From Clostridia bacterium (lineage in GTDB: Bacteria; Bacillota; Clostridia; Christensenellales; Aristaeellaceae), in contig JAFXUZ010000073.1 of assembly GCA_017524725.1 (NCBI GenBank), forward strand, positions 1 through 60,846: a DNA stretch of 60,846 nt. The letters run 5' to 3'. The position numbers and the translations under genes were made by a program. Under the pieces are notes generated by a model, which searched no databases, was not told the origin of the DNA, and was given only the letters and a program-made list of their open reading frames with translations. This document shows positions 1 through 7,913 of the stretch, piece by piece; position 1 is the first letter of the stretch, and each line of letters opens with the position of its first letter.

Positions 1-298
1 AACCGACCGGGCTTGGTCGATCCTCTCGCTTATTACCTGAGAAATACTTGAAACCATGTTGCGATGTAGCGCCGTATACCCGACCGGTACGTACGGTGCA
101 ACGGGAGGGGCGAGGGCTAACGCCCTCCCTCTACCCTATTGTGTATTTCGCGTTTTCTGCGTATTTCTGCGTTTTCCGCATTTTTCGGTCATCTCCGGTC
201 CTGCCGTTCATCGACGGTACTCCGACAGAAAAGCAAGTTTGAGAAAAAGCGTACCGATGATGCCCGGGCGAGGGTGAAGGCGGGAAAACCTTCCTGAC
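1..298. other. Left-edge non-coding stretch
   Basis: No convincing gene is present: the short open frames have no ribosome-binding site and no recognisable product. Positions about 140-190 contain irregular, tandem-looking TTTCTGCGT/TTTTCCGCA repeats. The stretch ends at the stop codon of the following minus-strand gene, so it would be that gene's 3' flank. I see no strong U-tract terminator. Confidence 0.5.
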
Positions 299-2320
299 TT
301 AGGCTTTCTTTTGCTGCGGCAGGAAGATCTTGACCGGTTCCTTTGCGGCCTTGTCCAGTTCCGCGACCTGCTTATCGTTGACCACCAGCTCGATATAGCG
401 GGGATTGATGACGATGCCGGAGGACACGGAGCCGTCGCTGTTCCTGTTGCCGATGTGATGCTTCATTTCGGCCCAGGTAAGGACGGCGATGCGCTTGTGC
501 ATCGGGAAAACCGCCTTCAGGGCGGCGACGTCGGTGAAACCGCACAGGAAGGTATTCCCCCCGCCCTTGACGGTGGAGAACATCATGGGACGTCCCAGGG
601 CGGCCTGGGCCGGGTCTGCCAGGGTGCAGTCCCCGCCGCCGAAGAACATATCCCGGTCGTAGATGTTCATGGCTGCGGTGGCGGTCCGGCCGAGCTCGGC
701 GACCTCGTTCGGCTTCAGCCTGCGGCCAAGGGAGCGTTCCAGCGCCTTGATCTTGAGCAGCCTCGCGGAGGCTGCGGTGACGTGCAGGGCGGAGTCGTTC
801 ACGAAAACGTCCTCTTTATAGTTGAAGGGGACCAGGAAAAGGGTGCCCGGCAGCACGTGGGCGATCATGTTCCAGCAGGTGGAGGCGGCGGCCTGGGCGG
901 CGGGGTCGTCCTTGGCCCGGGCGTTCTGCCGGAACCTGAGGGTCAGGCGGTTCAGGGCGGCGCCTTCATAGCCCAGTGGAGAAGAGGTGGTTTTGAGATA
1001 ATCGTCGCACAGGATCTCGCAGGGATGGTCCCGGGTACCCATATTGACCCGGAAGGAAAGGACGCCCATCGGCGCGAGGGACGCGACGAAGGCCCTGAAT
1101 TCCGCCGCCGGCATCTCTTTGGCCTTCAGGTCGAAGGCTGCGTTGTTTTTGACGGCGGCCGCTGCGTGTTCTTCGGCAGAGCAGACCCAGGCGCAGGAAT
1201 TTGCGTCGAGCATCGGGAAGCGTTCGCCGGTGGCTTTGGAATAGATCACCCAGAATTTTTCAAGGCCTGAGTAGCGTTCGACGGCGATGGGTGAGCGCCA
1301 GCGGACCAGCTTCCTGTTGTCCATGGTAATGCATTTGGGCTTGATGGGGGAAGGGGTCAGGCGGCGGGTGGCGTTGTCGACGATCCCGGCGGCGATCAGC
1401 CGGTCCTGGGGCAGTTTATCCAGGAGCAAAGAGATAAACTCGTTCACCTTGGGGCGGCTCCCGTCTTCCAGCGTCTCGTCCTTAAGAGCGAATTCGTCCT
1501 TTGTGATGCCGAAGGAAAGGAGGACGATCTGCCCTTCGGCGGGCTTGCCCACCTGCGGCAGCTTCCCCTCGCGGTCGTGCAGCTCGATCAGGTAATTCCA
1601 GTCCTCTTCCTGGGCCTGCATCACGTATTCGACGCCGTCCGGCGTTTTGCCGACGGCCCGTGTCCGCTCCAGGAAGGGAATGTCCTCTTTTTCCAGGCGG
1701 CCCCACAGGGTCCTGGTCAGGATGCGCCTGCCCCGGACAAAGGGTGACGGATCGGCCTTGGCGGTGGCGGCGGCGTAGTAATCCAGAAGGACCCAGGCGT
1801 TTTTCAAATCGTCGGTCTCCACGTCGTTGAAATGCTTCAGGGCCGGATGGTATTTGATCGCCCCCATGGCCTTGGCCACCGCCTGGATCGTTTCGCCGAA
1901 GGCTTTGTTCGCTTCTTCCTGGGTCATGTCCTCCCGCAGGGTGTTTTCCGGGGCGAACATGCTGACGGCGGGATAAGTTTCCCGGAGGCTGTCCAGAAGC
2001 GTAAGGTGGTTCCTGAGCCCGCGCAGGAGGGGAGCCCGGTCGGCGCACAGGAGCCTGATCTGGCGGAGGGTGTCCTCATCCTCCTCCGGGATATCCTCGT
2101 CGGAGGGGGCGAAAGCGTCCCCCGGGGTGAAGGTCATCCCTTCTTCTTCGTCCGTTTCATCCGCATCTGCGGGAGGGACAGGCGCGGTGTCCGCCGGCTG
2201 CTCATCCCCGGAGTCCGGTTCGGTTTCCGGCGCCGGCGCGGCTGTCCCTTCCCGGTCCTCCTCCGGCAGGGTGCGGCCGTCATTTTCATTTTTCTTTTTA
2301 AACAGATCAAAAAGTCCCAT
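299..2320 (-). CDS. SseB-like domain protein with acidic linker
   Basis: A 673-residue protein of unknown function. It begins MGLFDLFKKK, followed by an acidic, Pro/Ala-rich, probably disordered stretch (about residues 15-85). A long alpha/beta body follows, and the last 110 or so residues (GFTDVAALKAVF... VLTWAEMKHH... GIVINPRYIELVV) resemble the SseB N-terminal domain fold found in many Firmicutes. No signal peptide or membrane segment is visible, so it is probably cytoplasmic. The start at 2320 is chosen because GGAGG lies 6 nt upstream and a TTGTAT-17-TATACT promoter precedes it; the open frame continues upstream to 2923 but that part runs through the neighbour's promoter and coding region. 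It is divergent from the MMPL gene. The domain call is a family resemblance, and the function is not known. Confidence 0.7.
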   Translation of the reverse strand: MGLFDLFKKKNENDGRTLPEEDREGTAAPAPETEPDSGDEQPADTAPVPPADADETDEEEGMTFTPGDAFAPSDEDIPEEDEDTLRQIRLLCADRAPLLRGLRNHLTLLDSLRETYPAVSMFAPENTLREDMTQEEANKAFGETIQAVAKAMGAIKYHPALKHFNDVETDDLKNAWVLLDYYAAATAKADPSPFVRGRRILTRTLWGRLEKEDIPFLERTRAVGKTPDGVEYVMQAQEEDWNYLIELHDREGKLPQVGKPAEGQIVLLSFGITKDEFALKDETLEDGSRPKVNEFISLLLDKLPQDRLIAAGIVDNATRRLTPSPIKPKCITMDNRKLVRWRSPIAVERYSGLEKFWVIYSKATGERFPMLDANSCAWVCSAEEHAAAAVKNNAAFDLKAKEMPAAEFRAFVASLAPMGVLSFRVNMGTRDHPCEILCDDYLKTTSSPLGYEGAALNRLTLRFRQNARAKDDPAAQAAASTCWNMIAHVLPGTLFLVPFNYKEDVFVNDSALHVTAASARLLKIKALERSLGRRLKPNEVAELGRTATAAMNIYDRDMFFGGGDCTLADPAQAALGRPMMFSTVKGGGNTFLCGFTDVAALKAVFPMHKRIAVLTWAEMKHHIGNRNSDGSVSSGIVINPRYIELVVNDKQVAELDKAAKEPVKIFLPQQKKA

Positions 2321-2358
2321 AGTTCCTCCATAGATCGGTTTGTCCGTTTGACGGCAAC

Positions 2359-2387
2359 AGTATATCATATGGCGGCGGGAAATACAA
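2359..2387 (-). promoter_or_regulatory. Promoter of the SseB-like gene
   Basis: On the minus strand, TTGTAT (complement of 2382-2387) and TATACT (complement of 2359-2364) are separated by exactly 17 nt. They lie about 40 nt upstream of the start codon at 2320. This is a good match to the sigma-A consensus. Confidence 0.65.
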
Positions 2388-2449
2388 ACGGGGCGGAAGA
2401 GGCGCAAGCGCTTTTTGGATGCCGCGGCCGGGAAATGATCGCGCATAAC

Positions 2450-2478
2450 TTGATTTTGCGATCCCGCGGGCATAGAAT
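2450..2478 (+). promoter_or_regulatory. Promoter of the MMPL exporter gene
   Basis: TTGATT (2450-2455) and TAGAAT (2473-2478) are 17 nt apart and lie 32 nt upstream of the ATG at 2510. This is sigma-A-like and divergent from the minus-strand promoter at 2359-2387. Confidence 0.65.
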
Positions 2479-2509
2479 AGAAACAGAACTGGATCAGAAA
2501 GGGACGCGC

Positions 2510-4732
2510 ATGAAAAAGATCGCTTCGGCCATTGTCCGCTTCCGGTATCTCCTGACGGCGCTGATGATCCTCCTGTGCGTCCCCGCCGCGCTGAATATCG
2601 GAGGCACCGGGATCAATTATGACCTGACCGCTTACCTTTCCCCCGAAACGATGACGGCCCGGGGCCTGAAGATCATGGAGGCGGAATTTGAAAATACCGC
2701 ATCCCTTTCCCTGGTGCTTATCGGGGGCGGGGACGGGGATGCTTTTTCCTTCGCGGAAAAGATATCCGCCATGGAAGGCGTCATGAGCGCATCCTACGAC
2801 CCGCTGACGGGCATGAAGGCTGTGGACGGTGAAGAATGGCGGCTGATCAGCGTCATTTCGGACGCCGCTTCGGCGGAAAGGGTCTATGACGGCGCGGAGG
2901 CGCTGCTGAAGGACACGCCCCATATATCCTCCGGCGCCGTCAGGGAAGGACGCATCATCAGGAAGTCCATGAACGACGAGATCCCGCAGGTGATGCTCAT
3001 ATCCTGCCTGATCGTGCTTATCGTCCTGCTTGTGATGAGCCGCTCCCCTGTGGAGCCGGTGATGTTCTTTATGTGCATCGGGGTGTCCATCGTGCTGAAT
3101 ATGGGCACCAATACCATATTCGGTACCATCTCCTTCATTACGTTCGCGGTGGCTGCCATATTGCAGCTGGCCCTGGCCATGGACTATTCCATCATGCTGA
3201 TCAACGCCTACGACCGGATGCTGGAAAACGGCCTGGACCGGGCCGCCGCCATGGCCGCGGCGCTGGAAATGTCCTTCCTGCCGGTCTCCTCCTCAGCGCT
3301 GACCACGGTGGCCGGGATGCTCTCCCTGGTGTTCATGAGCTTCACGATCGGCTTTGATATCGGCATGGTCCTGGCCAAGGGGATCGTGATCAGCATGCTG
3401 ACGGTCTTCCTGATGCTGCCGGGCCTGCTTACGCTGTTTACCCCGCTGATGCTCAGGACCGCGCACCGGCCACTGCGCCTGAAAGGAAAACACCTGAGCG
3501 CCCTGATACAAAAAAGCCGCGGATGGATCGCGGCGGCGCTGATCCTTTTGATCATCGCCGGCGCCATCCTCCAGACGCGGAACGCCTACACCTACACGGT
3601 GTGGGACATGGACGGCGACAGCGCCAGGATATCGGACACCTTCGGGCGGGCCGAAGCGGTGGCGCTGCTTATCCCGGTGTGCGGGACTGACGAAGACTAC
3701 GCAAGGGAAAGCGCCGCGCTCAGGGAGATCGCAGACCTTGAGATCAGGGGGAGGAAAGCGGTTTCGTCGGTGTACGCCATGCCCGTGACCGGGGAGGCCG
3801 CGCTGAAGAGCGTCGACGCGGACGCCGCCGCGGACATGATGGGGACGGACAGGGGGCTGATGCGCGCCTTTTTCGCGCTGCTCGGGATCGACGCTCCCAT
3901 CAGGGGAGGCGAGCTTGTCAAAAAGGCGGAGGCATTCCTTGCGACTCCCGGCGGATGGCTGGTGCCCGCGGAGACGAAAAAACAGATCGCCGAACTGTCC
4001 GCCGCCCTCTCCCTGGCGGAAAAAACCTTCAACGGCAGGGAATGGTCCCGGGCCATCCTTTTCCTGGACATGAGCTATACGGATCCGGGGGCGGAGGACG
4101 TCCTTGACGGCATCCGGAAGATCATGACCGCCCATTACGGGGACAGGTGGGCCATGACCGGCGGCATCGTAGCCACGGACGACATCTGCACCTCCTTTTC
4201 CGGGGACCTGAGGCGGGTGGGGCTGATCACCGTGGCGGCCGTTTTCCTGATCATCCTGCTTTCCTTTAAAAACGCTTTCGTCCCGGCGACGCTGGTATGC
4301 GTCATCCAGGGCGCCGTGTGGGTGAACATGGCATATTCGGGCCTGAAGGACGGCAGCGTGTTCTTTATGTGCTACCTGATCTGCATGGCGCTGCAGATGG
4401 GGGCCACCATCGATTACGGCATCCTGCTGACGGAAAATTACCGCCGCTGCAGGGCGTCGATGGCTCCCTGGGACGCGGCGGCCGCCGCCCTGGACAGGAG
4501 CATGCAGACTGTCCTGACATCGGGCCTTGCTTTGGTCACGGCGGGGTTCGCCGTGGGGAAGATATCCAGCGTGTTCTATATTTCGTCCATCGGCACGATG
4601 CTGGGGCGCGGCGCCGTGGTATCGGTGCTGCTGGTCCTTTTGCTGCTGCCCCAGATGCTTGTGTGGCTGGACGGGGTGATCGTGGGGAAAAGGCCGGAAA
4701 ACCGCGCCGCGGGGGAAACAGGGACCGCCTGA
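2510..4732 (+). CDS. MMPL/RND-family membrane exporter
   Basis: A 740-residue integral membrane protein of the MMPL branch of the RND superfamily; members of this family export lipids, glycolipids or hydrophobic compounds using the proton gradient. It has the duplicated layout: TM1 (about 12-32), an extracytoplasmic loop (about 35-160), a five-helix bundle (about 162-335), TM7 (about 355-375), a second loop, and a second bundle (about 575-730). The conserved Asp-Tyr pair expected in the proton-relay helix appears in both halves (MDYSIML at about 224-230 and IDYGILL in the second half). The ATG at 2510 is chosen because it follows GAAAGGGA and begins a typical amphipathic N-terminus; the open frame extends far upstream antisense to the neighbouring gene. 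No adaptor or regulator gene is adjacent. Substrate unknown. Confidence 0.85.
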   Translation: MKKIASAIVRFRYLLTALMILLCVPAALNIGGTGINYDLTAYLSPETMTARGLKIMEAEFENTASLSLVLIGGGDGDAFSFAEKISAMEGVMSASYDPLTGMKAVDGEEWRLISVISDAASAERVYDGAEALLKDTPHISSGAVREGRIIRKSMNDEIPQVMLISCLIVLIVLLVMSRSPVEPVMFFMCIGVSIVLNMGTNTIFGTISFITFAVAAILQLALAMDYSIMLINAYDRMLENGLDRAAAMAAALEMSFLPVSSSALTTVAGMLSLVFMSFTIGFDIGMVLAKGIVISMLTVFLMLPGLLTLFTPLMLRTAHRPLRLKGKHLSALIQKSRGWIAAALILLIIAGAILQTRNAYTYTVWDMDGDSARISDTFGRAEAVALLIPVCGTDEDYARESAALREIADLEIRGRKAVSSVYAMPVTGEAALKSVDADAAADMMGTDRGLMRAFFALLGIDAPIRGGELVKKAEAFLATPGGWLVPAETKKQIAELSAALSLAEKTFNGREWSRAILFLDMSYTDPGAEDVLDGIRKIMTAHYGDRWAMTGGIVATDDICTSFSGDLRRVGLITVAAVFLIILLSFKNAFVPATLVCVIQGAVWVNMAYSGLKDGSVFFMCYLICMALQMGATIDYGILLTENYRRCRASMAPWDAAAAALDRSMQTVLTSGLALVTAGFAVGKISSVFYISSIGTMLGRGAVVSVLLVLLLLPQMLVWLDGVIVGKRPENRAAGETGTA

Positions 4733-4733
4733 A

Positions 4734-4765
4734 CCGGATCCCCGCGGGCAAAGGCGCGGATCCGG
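4734..4765. repeat. Inverted repeat after the MMPL gene
   Basis: CCGGATCC at 4734-4741 is the reverse complement of GGATCCGG at 4758-4765, with further GC pairing inside. There is no following T-run, so this is a stable mRNA hairpin or weak terminator rather than a classic intrinsic terminator. Confidence 0.45.
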
Positions 4766-4807
4766 CATGAATAACAAAACGACAACTAACGCTCAGGGAG
4801 GTAAAAA

Positions 4808-7093
4808 ATGATGAAGGAACCGATGGAACTTTTGAAGGAACTGACCCTGGAGGAAAAGGCTTCCCTCCTGTCCGGCGACGATTTCTGGCATACCAAGGCG
4901 GTGGAGCGCCTGGGCATCCCCAGGGTGATGGTGTCCGACGGCCCCCACGGACTGCGCAAGCAGGACGACAAAGCGGACCACCTGGGGGTGAACGAGAGCA
5001 TCAAGGCCGTATGCTTCCCGGCGGGGTGCGCCCTGGCGGCGTCTTTTGACCGGTCCCTGATGCGGAAGATGGGCGAGGCCATCGGCGACGAATGTCAGCA
5101 CGAACAGGTGGCCGTGGACCTGGGCCCGGCCATCAACATCAAGCGGTCCCCCCTGTGCGGACGCAATTTTGAATATTTCAGCGAGGATCCGTACCTGACC
5201 GGTGAGCTGTCCGCGGAGTTGGTGCGGGGGATCCAAAGCCGGGACGTGGGTACGTCGGTGAAGCATTTTGCCCTGAACAGCCAGGAGCACCGGCGCATGT
5301 CCTCGGACAGCGTGGCGGACGAAAGGACCCTGAGGGAGATCTACCTGCCGGCCTTTGAGACGGTGGTCAAAAAGGCGGCGCCCTGGACGATCATGTGTTC
5401 CTACAACAAGGTGAACGGGGAGTTCGCATCCCAGAATAAAAGGCTGCTGACGGACATCCTGAGGGACGAATGGGGTTTTAAGGGCCTGGTGATGAGCGAC
5501 TGGGGCGCGGTGAGCGACAGGGTGAAGGGCGTGCAGGCCGGCCTGGACCTGGAAATGCCCGCCTCCGGCGGTGTGAACGACCGGGAGATCGTCCGCGCGG
5601 TCCGGGAAGGACGGCTGGATGAAAAGGACGTGGACAGGTGCTGCCTGCGCGTCCTTGAAATGGTGAAGCGCTTTACGGACAATGCCCGGAAGGAGACCCC
5701 CTGGGATATGGAGGCCCATCACGCCCTGTCCGGGAGCATCGCCGAGGAATGCATGGTGCTCCTTAAAAACGAGGACGGCATCCTGCCCCTGAAAAAGGGC
5801 GAAAAGATCGCGCTGATCGGCGAGATGGCGGAAAAGCCCCGCTTCCAGGGCGGCGGTTCCAGCCATATCAACAGCTTCCGCGTCACATCCCTCAGGGACG
5901 CCATGGGCGGGGAGGAAAATGTGACCTATGTTCCCGGATACCGCGGCACCGGGGAGGACGCAGGGCTTCTGGAGGAAGCCGCCAAAGCTGCCGCGGCGGC
6001 GGACAAGGCCGTGGTGGTGGCGGGACTTCCGGATTCCTTTGAAAGCGAAGGTTACGACCGCACGCATCTTTCCATCCCGGAAAACCAGGTGCGCCTGATC
6101 GCGGCCGTGGCCGAGGCCAACCCGAACACGGTGGTGCTGCTTTACAACGGGTCCCCGGTGGAAATGCCCTGGCTTGGGCAGGTGAAGGGCGTCGTCGAGG
6201 GATACCTGGGCGGCCAGGACCTGGGGGACGCGGGCAAAAGGATCCTGTACGGCGAGGCCAATCCCTCCGGGCGCCTGCCGGAAAGCTTCCCCATGCGCCT
6301 TGAGGATACGTCCTGCTACCTTACCTACGGCGGCGAGGGCAACCGGGCGGTCTACAGCGAGGGGATCTTCGTCGGCTACCGCTGCTACAACACAAGGAAA
6401 ACGCCCCTCCTGTTCCCCTTCGGCTACGGCCTGTCCTATACGTCCTTTGAGGTTGCGGACCTGAGGGTATCCGCGGACCGCATCCGGGACGACGGGACCC
6501 TGAAGGTGCAGGTGGACGTTAAAAATACCGGAAACCTGGACGGAAAAGAAACGGTGCAATTGTACGTCGCCCCGCCCACGTGCGGCGTTTTCCGCCCGGT
6601 ACGGGAGCTGAAGGAATTTGAAAAGGTGTTCCTGCGGGCGGGAGAAAAAAAGACCGTCGAGTTCACCCTGGACAAACGCTCCTTTGCCCGCTGGAATGAG
6701 GAGATAAACAACTGGTACACCGACAGCGGCGAATACCGGGTGCAGATCTGCCGGAACGCCGAAGAAGTGCTTCTTGAGGCAAAAGTTACGGTGGAAAATA
6801 CCCAAACGGTCCCCGTGACCTTTGACGAGGACTCCATCATGATGGATATCGCCGCCTGCCCCGCGGCAGCGCAGGTCGTCATGGCGTCCATGCGCAGGCC
6901 GGAGTGGGAAAGCGAGGAGGAGGGCAGCGCCGCATCGGAAGCGGTGACCGCCGAAATGAGCAGCGCCATGATGCGCTATATGCCCCTGAGGGGACAGATC
7001 TCCTTCTCCGGCGGCCAGGTGACCCATGAAGACCTGAAAAAGCTGATCGAAAAGATGAACGCGGCGGCAAAAGAAAACGGGGACAGAAAATAA
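4808..7093 (+). CDS. GH3 beta-glucosidase
   Basis: A 761-residue glycoside hydrolase family 3 enzyme, expected to release glucose (or xylose) from the non-reducing end of beta-linked oligosaccharides by a retaining mechanism. The N-terminal barrel shows VSDGPHG (about 42-48), KHFALN (152-157) and MSDWGAV (229-235), with Asp231 as the predicted nucleophile. The alpha/beta sandwich (about 310-530) includes GGGSSH, and a C-terminal fibronectin-III-like domain starts near FPFGYGLSYTSFE. It has no signal peptide, so it acts on imported sugars. AGGGAGG lies 6 nt upstream of the first of two adjacent ATGs. It heads an operon with the PHP gene 2 nt downstream. An unusual C-terminal tail of about 90 residues after the FnIII domain is rich in Glu, Ala and Met. 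Confidence 0.9.
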   Translation: MMKEPMELLKELTLEEKASLLSGDDFWHTKAVERLGIPRVMVSDGPHGLRKQDDKADHLGVNESIKAVCFPAGCALAASFDRSLMRKMGEAIGDECQHEQVAVDLGPAINIKRSPLCGRNFEYFSEDPYLTGELSAELVRGIQSRDVGTSVKHFALNSQEHRRMSSDSVADERTLREIYLPAFETVVKKAAPWTIMCSYNKVNGEFASQNKRLLTDILRDEWGFKGLVMSDWGAVSDRVKGVQAGLDLEMPASGGVNDREIVRAVREGRLDEKDVDRCCLRVLEMVKRFTDNARKETPWDMEAHHALSGSIAEECMVLLKNEDGILPLKKGEKIALIGEMAEKPRFQGGGSSHINSFRVTSLRDAMGGEENVTYVPGYRGTGEDAGLLEEAAKAAAAADKAVVVAGLPDSFESEGYDRTHLSIPENQVRLIAAVAEANPNTVVLLYNGSPVEMPWLGQVKGVVEGYLGGQDLGDAGKRILYGEANPSGRLPESFPMRLEDTSCYLTYGGEGNRAVYSEGIFVGYRCYNTRKTPLLFPFGYGLSYTSFEVADLRVSADRIRDDGTLKVQVDVKNTGNLDGKETVQLYVAPPTCGVFRPVRELKEFEKVFLRAGEKKTVEFTLDKRSFARWNEEINNWYTDSGEYRVQICRNAEEVLLEAKVTVENTQTVPVTFDEDSIMMDIAACPAAAQVVMASMRRPEWESEEEGSAASEAVTAEMSSAMMRYMPLRGQISFSGGQVTHEDLKKLIEKMNAAAKENGDRK

Positions 7094-7095
7094 GT

Positions 7096-7905
7096 ATGAA
7101 AAAATATCTTTACGAGACCCATATGCACACCTCACAGGCATCGGCCTGTTCCGATTCCCCGGGAAGGGACTATATCCAAAGATACATGGATATGGGGTAT
7201 GACGGCATCATCGTCACCGACCATTTTTTCCGCGGTAACTGCGCGGTGGAGAGGTCCCTTCCCTGGCGGGAGAGGATCAACATATTCTGCTCCGGATATG
7301 AGGACGCCCTGAACGAGGGACTGAAGCGGGGGTTCCCGGTGTTCTTCGCCTGGGAGGAAAACTTTGAAGGGGACGAATACCTGGTCTACGGGCTGGACAA
7401 AAAATGGCTCCTTGAGCACCCGGAAATGGAACACTGGACGCGCCGGGAACAGTTCGACGGTGTGCACCGCTATGGCGGCTGCGTCGTCCAGGCCCATCCC
7501 TTCCGGACACGGAACTATATCTCCATGATCCACCTGGCCCCGTACCTGTGCGACGGCATCGAGGTGCTGAACGCCGGCAACGAAAAGGAATGGGACGCCC
7601 AGGCGGCGAGGTACGCCCGCTTCCTGGGCAAGCCGGTGACGGCGGGGTCCGACAACCACCACGCCGACAGGATGGACAGGGACACGAACATGGCCGGCGT
7701 GCTGCTGGATGAAAAGCTGAACGATATCCATGACTGGGTCCGGGTGATCCTGGAGAACAGGCCCATCGGGCTGTGGTCGCCCCGGGGAGGAACGCCCTGG
7801 CGGGCGGACCTGCCCATCTTAAGGCCCCTGGAGGCGCTGGACAAAAACGGCGCTCCCTTTGAGTGCGACATCCGGCAGTTCCTTGAAAACGGCCAGTGGA
7901 GGTGA
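7096..7905 (+). CDS. PHP-domain metal-dependent phosphoesterase
   Basis: A 269-residue PHP-superfamily hydrolase. Metal-binding motifs in order are THMHTS (about 8-13), VTDHFF (about 36-41), VQAHPFR (about 131-137) and AGSDNHHAD (about 179-187). The family includes histidinol phosphatases and nucleotide or sugar phosphatases, and this member cannot be assigned a substrate. No histidine-biosynthesis genes are nearby. It starts 2 nt after the GH3 stop and its last codons form the GGAGGTGA that serves as ribosome-binding site for the next gene, so translation is probably coupled and a role in sugar-phosphate or glycoside catabolism is plausible. Confidence 0.8.
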   Translation: MKKYLYETHMHTSQASACSDSPGRDYIQRYMDMGYDGIIVTDHFFRGNCAVERSLPWRERINIFCSGYEDALNEGLKRGFPVFFAWEENFEGDEYLVYGLDKKWLLEHPEMEHWTRREQFDGVHRYGGCVVQAHPFRTRNYISMIHLAPYLCDGIEVLNAGNEKEWDAQAARYARFLGKPVTAGSDNHHADRMDRDTNMAGVLLDEKLNDIHDWVRVILENRPIGLWSPRGGTPWRADLPILRPLEALDKNGAPFECDIRQFLENGQWR

Positions 7906-7913
7906 CGTGAACC

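Noticed and set aside
2321..2923. N-terminal extension of the SseB-like protein
   Set aside because: The open frame continues upstream, but this part overlaps both divergent promoters and the MMPL gene, and a strong GGAGG site marks the start at 2320.
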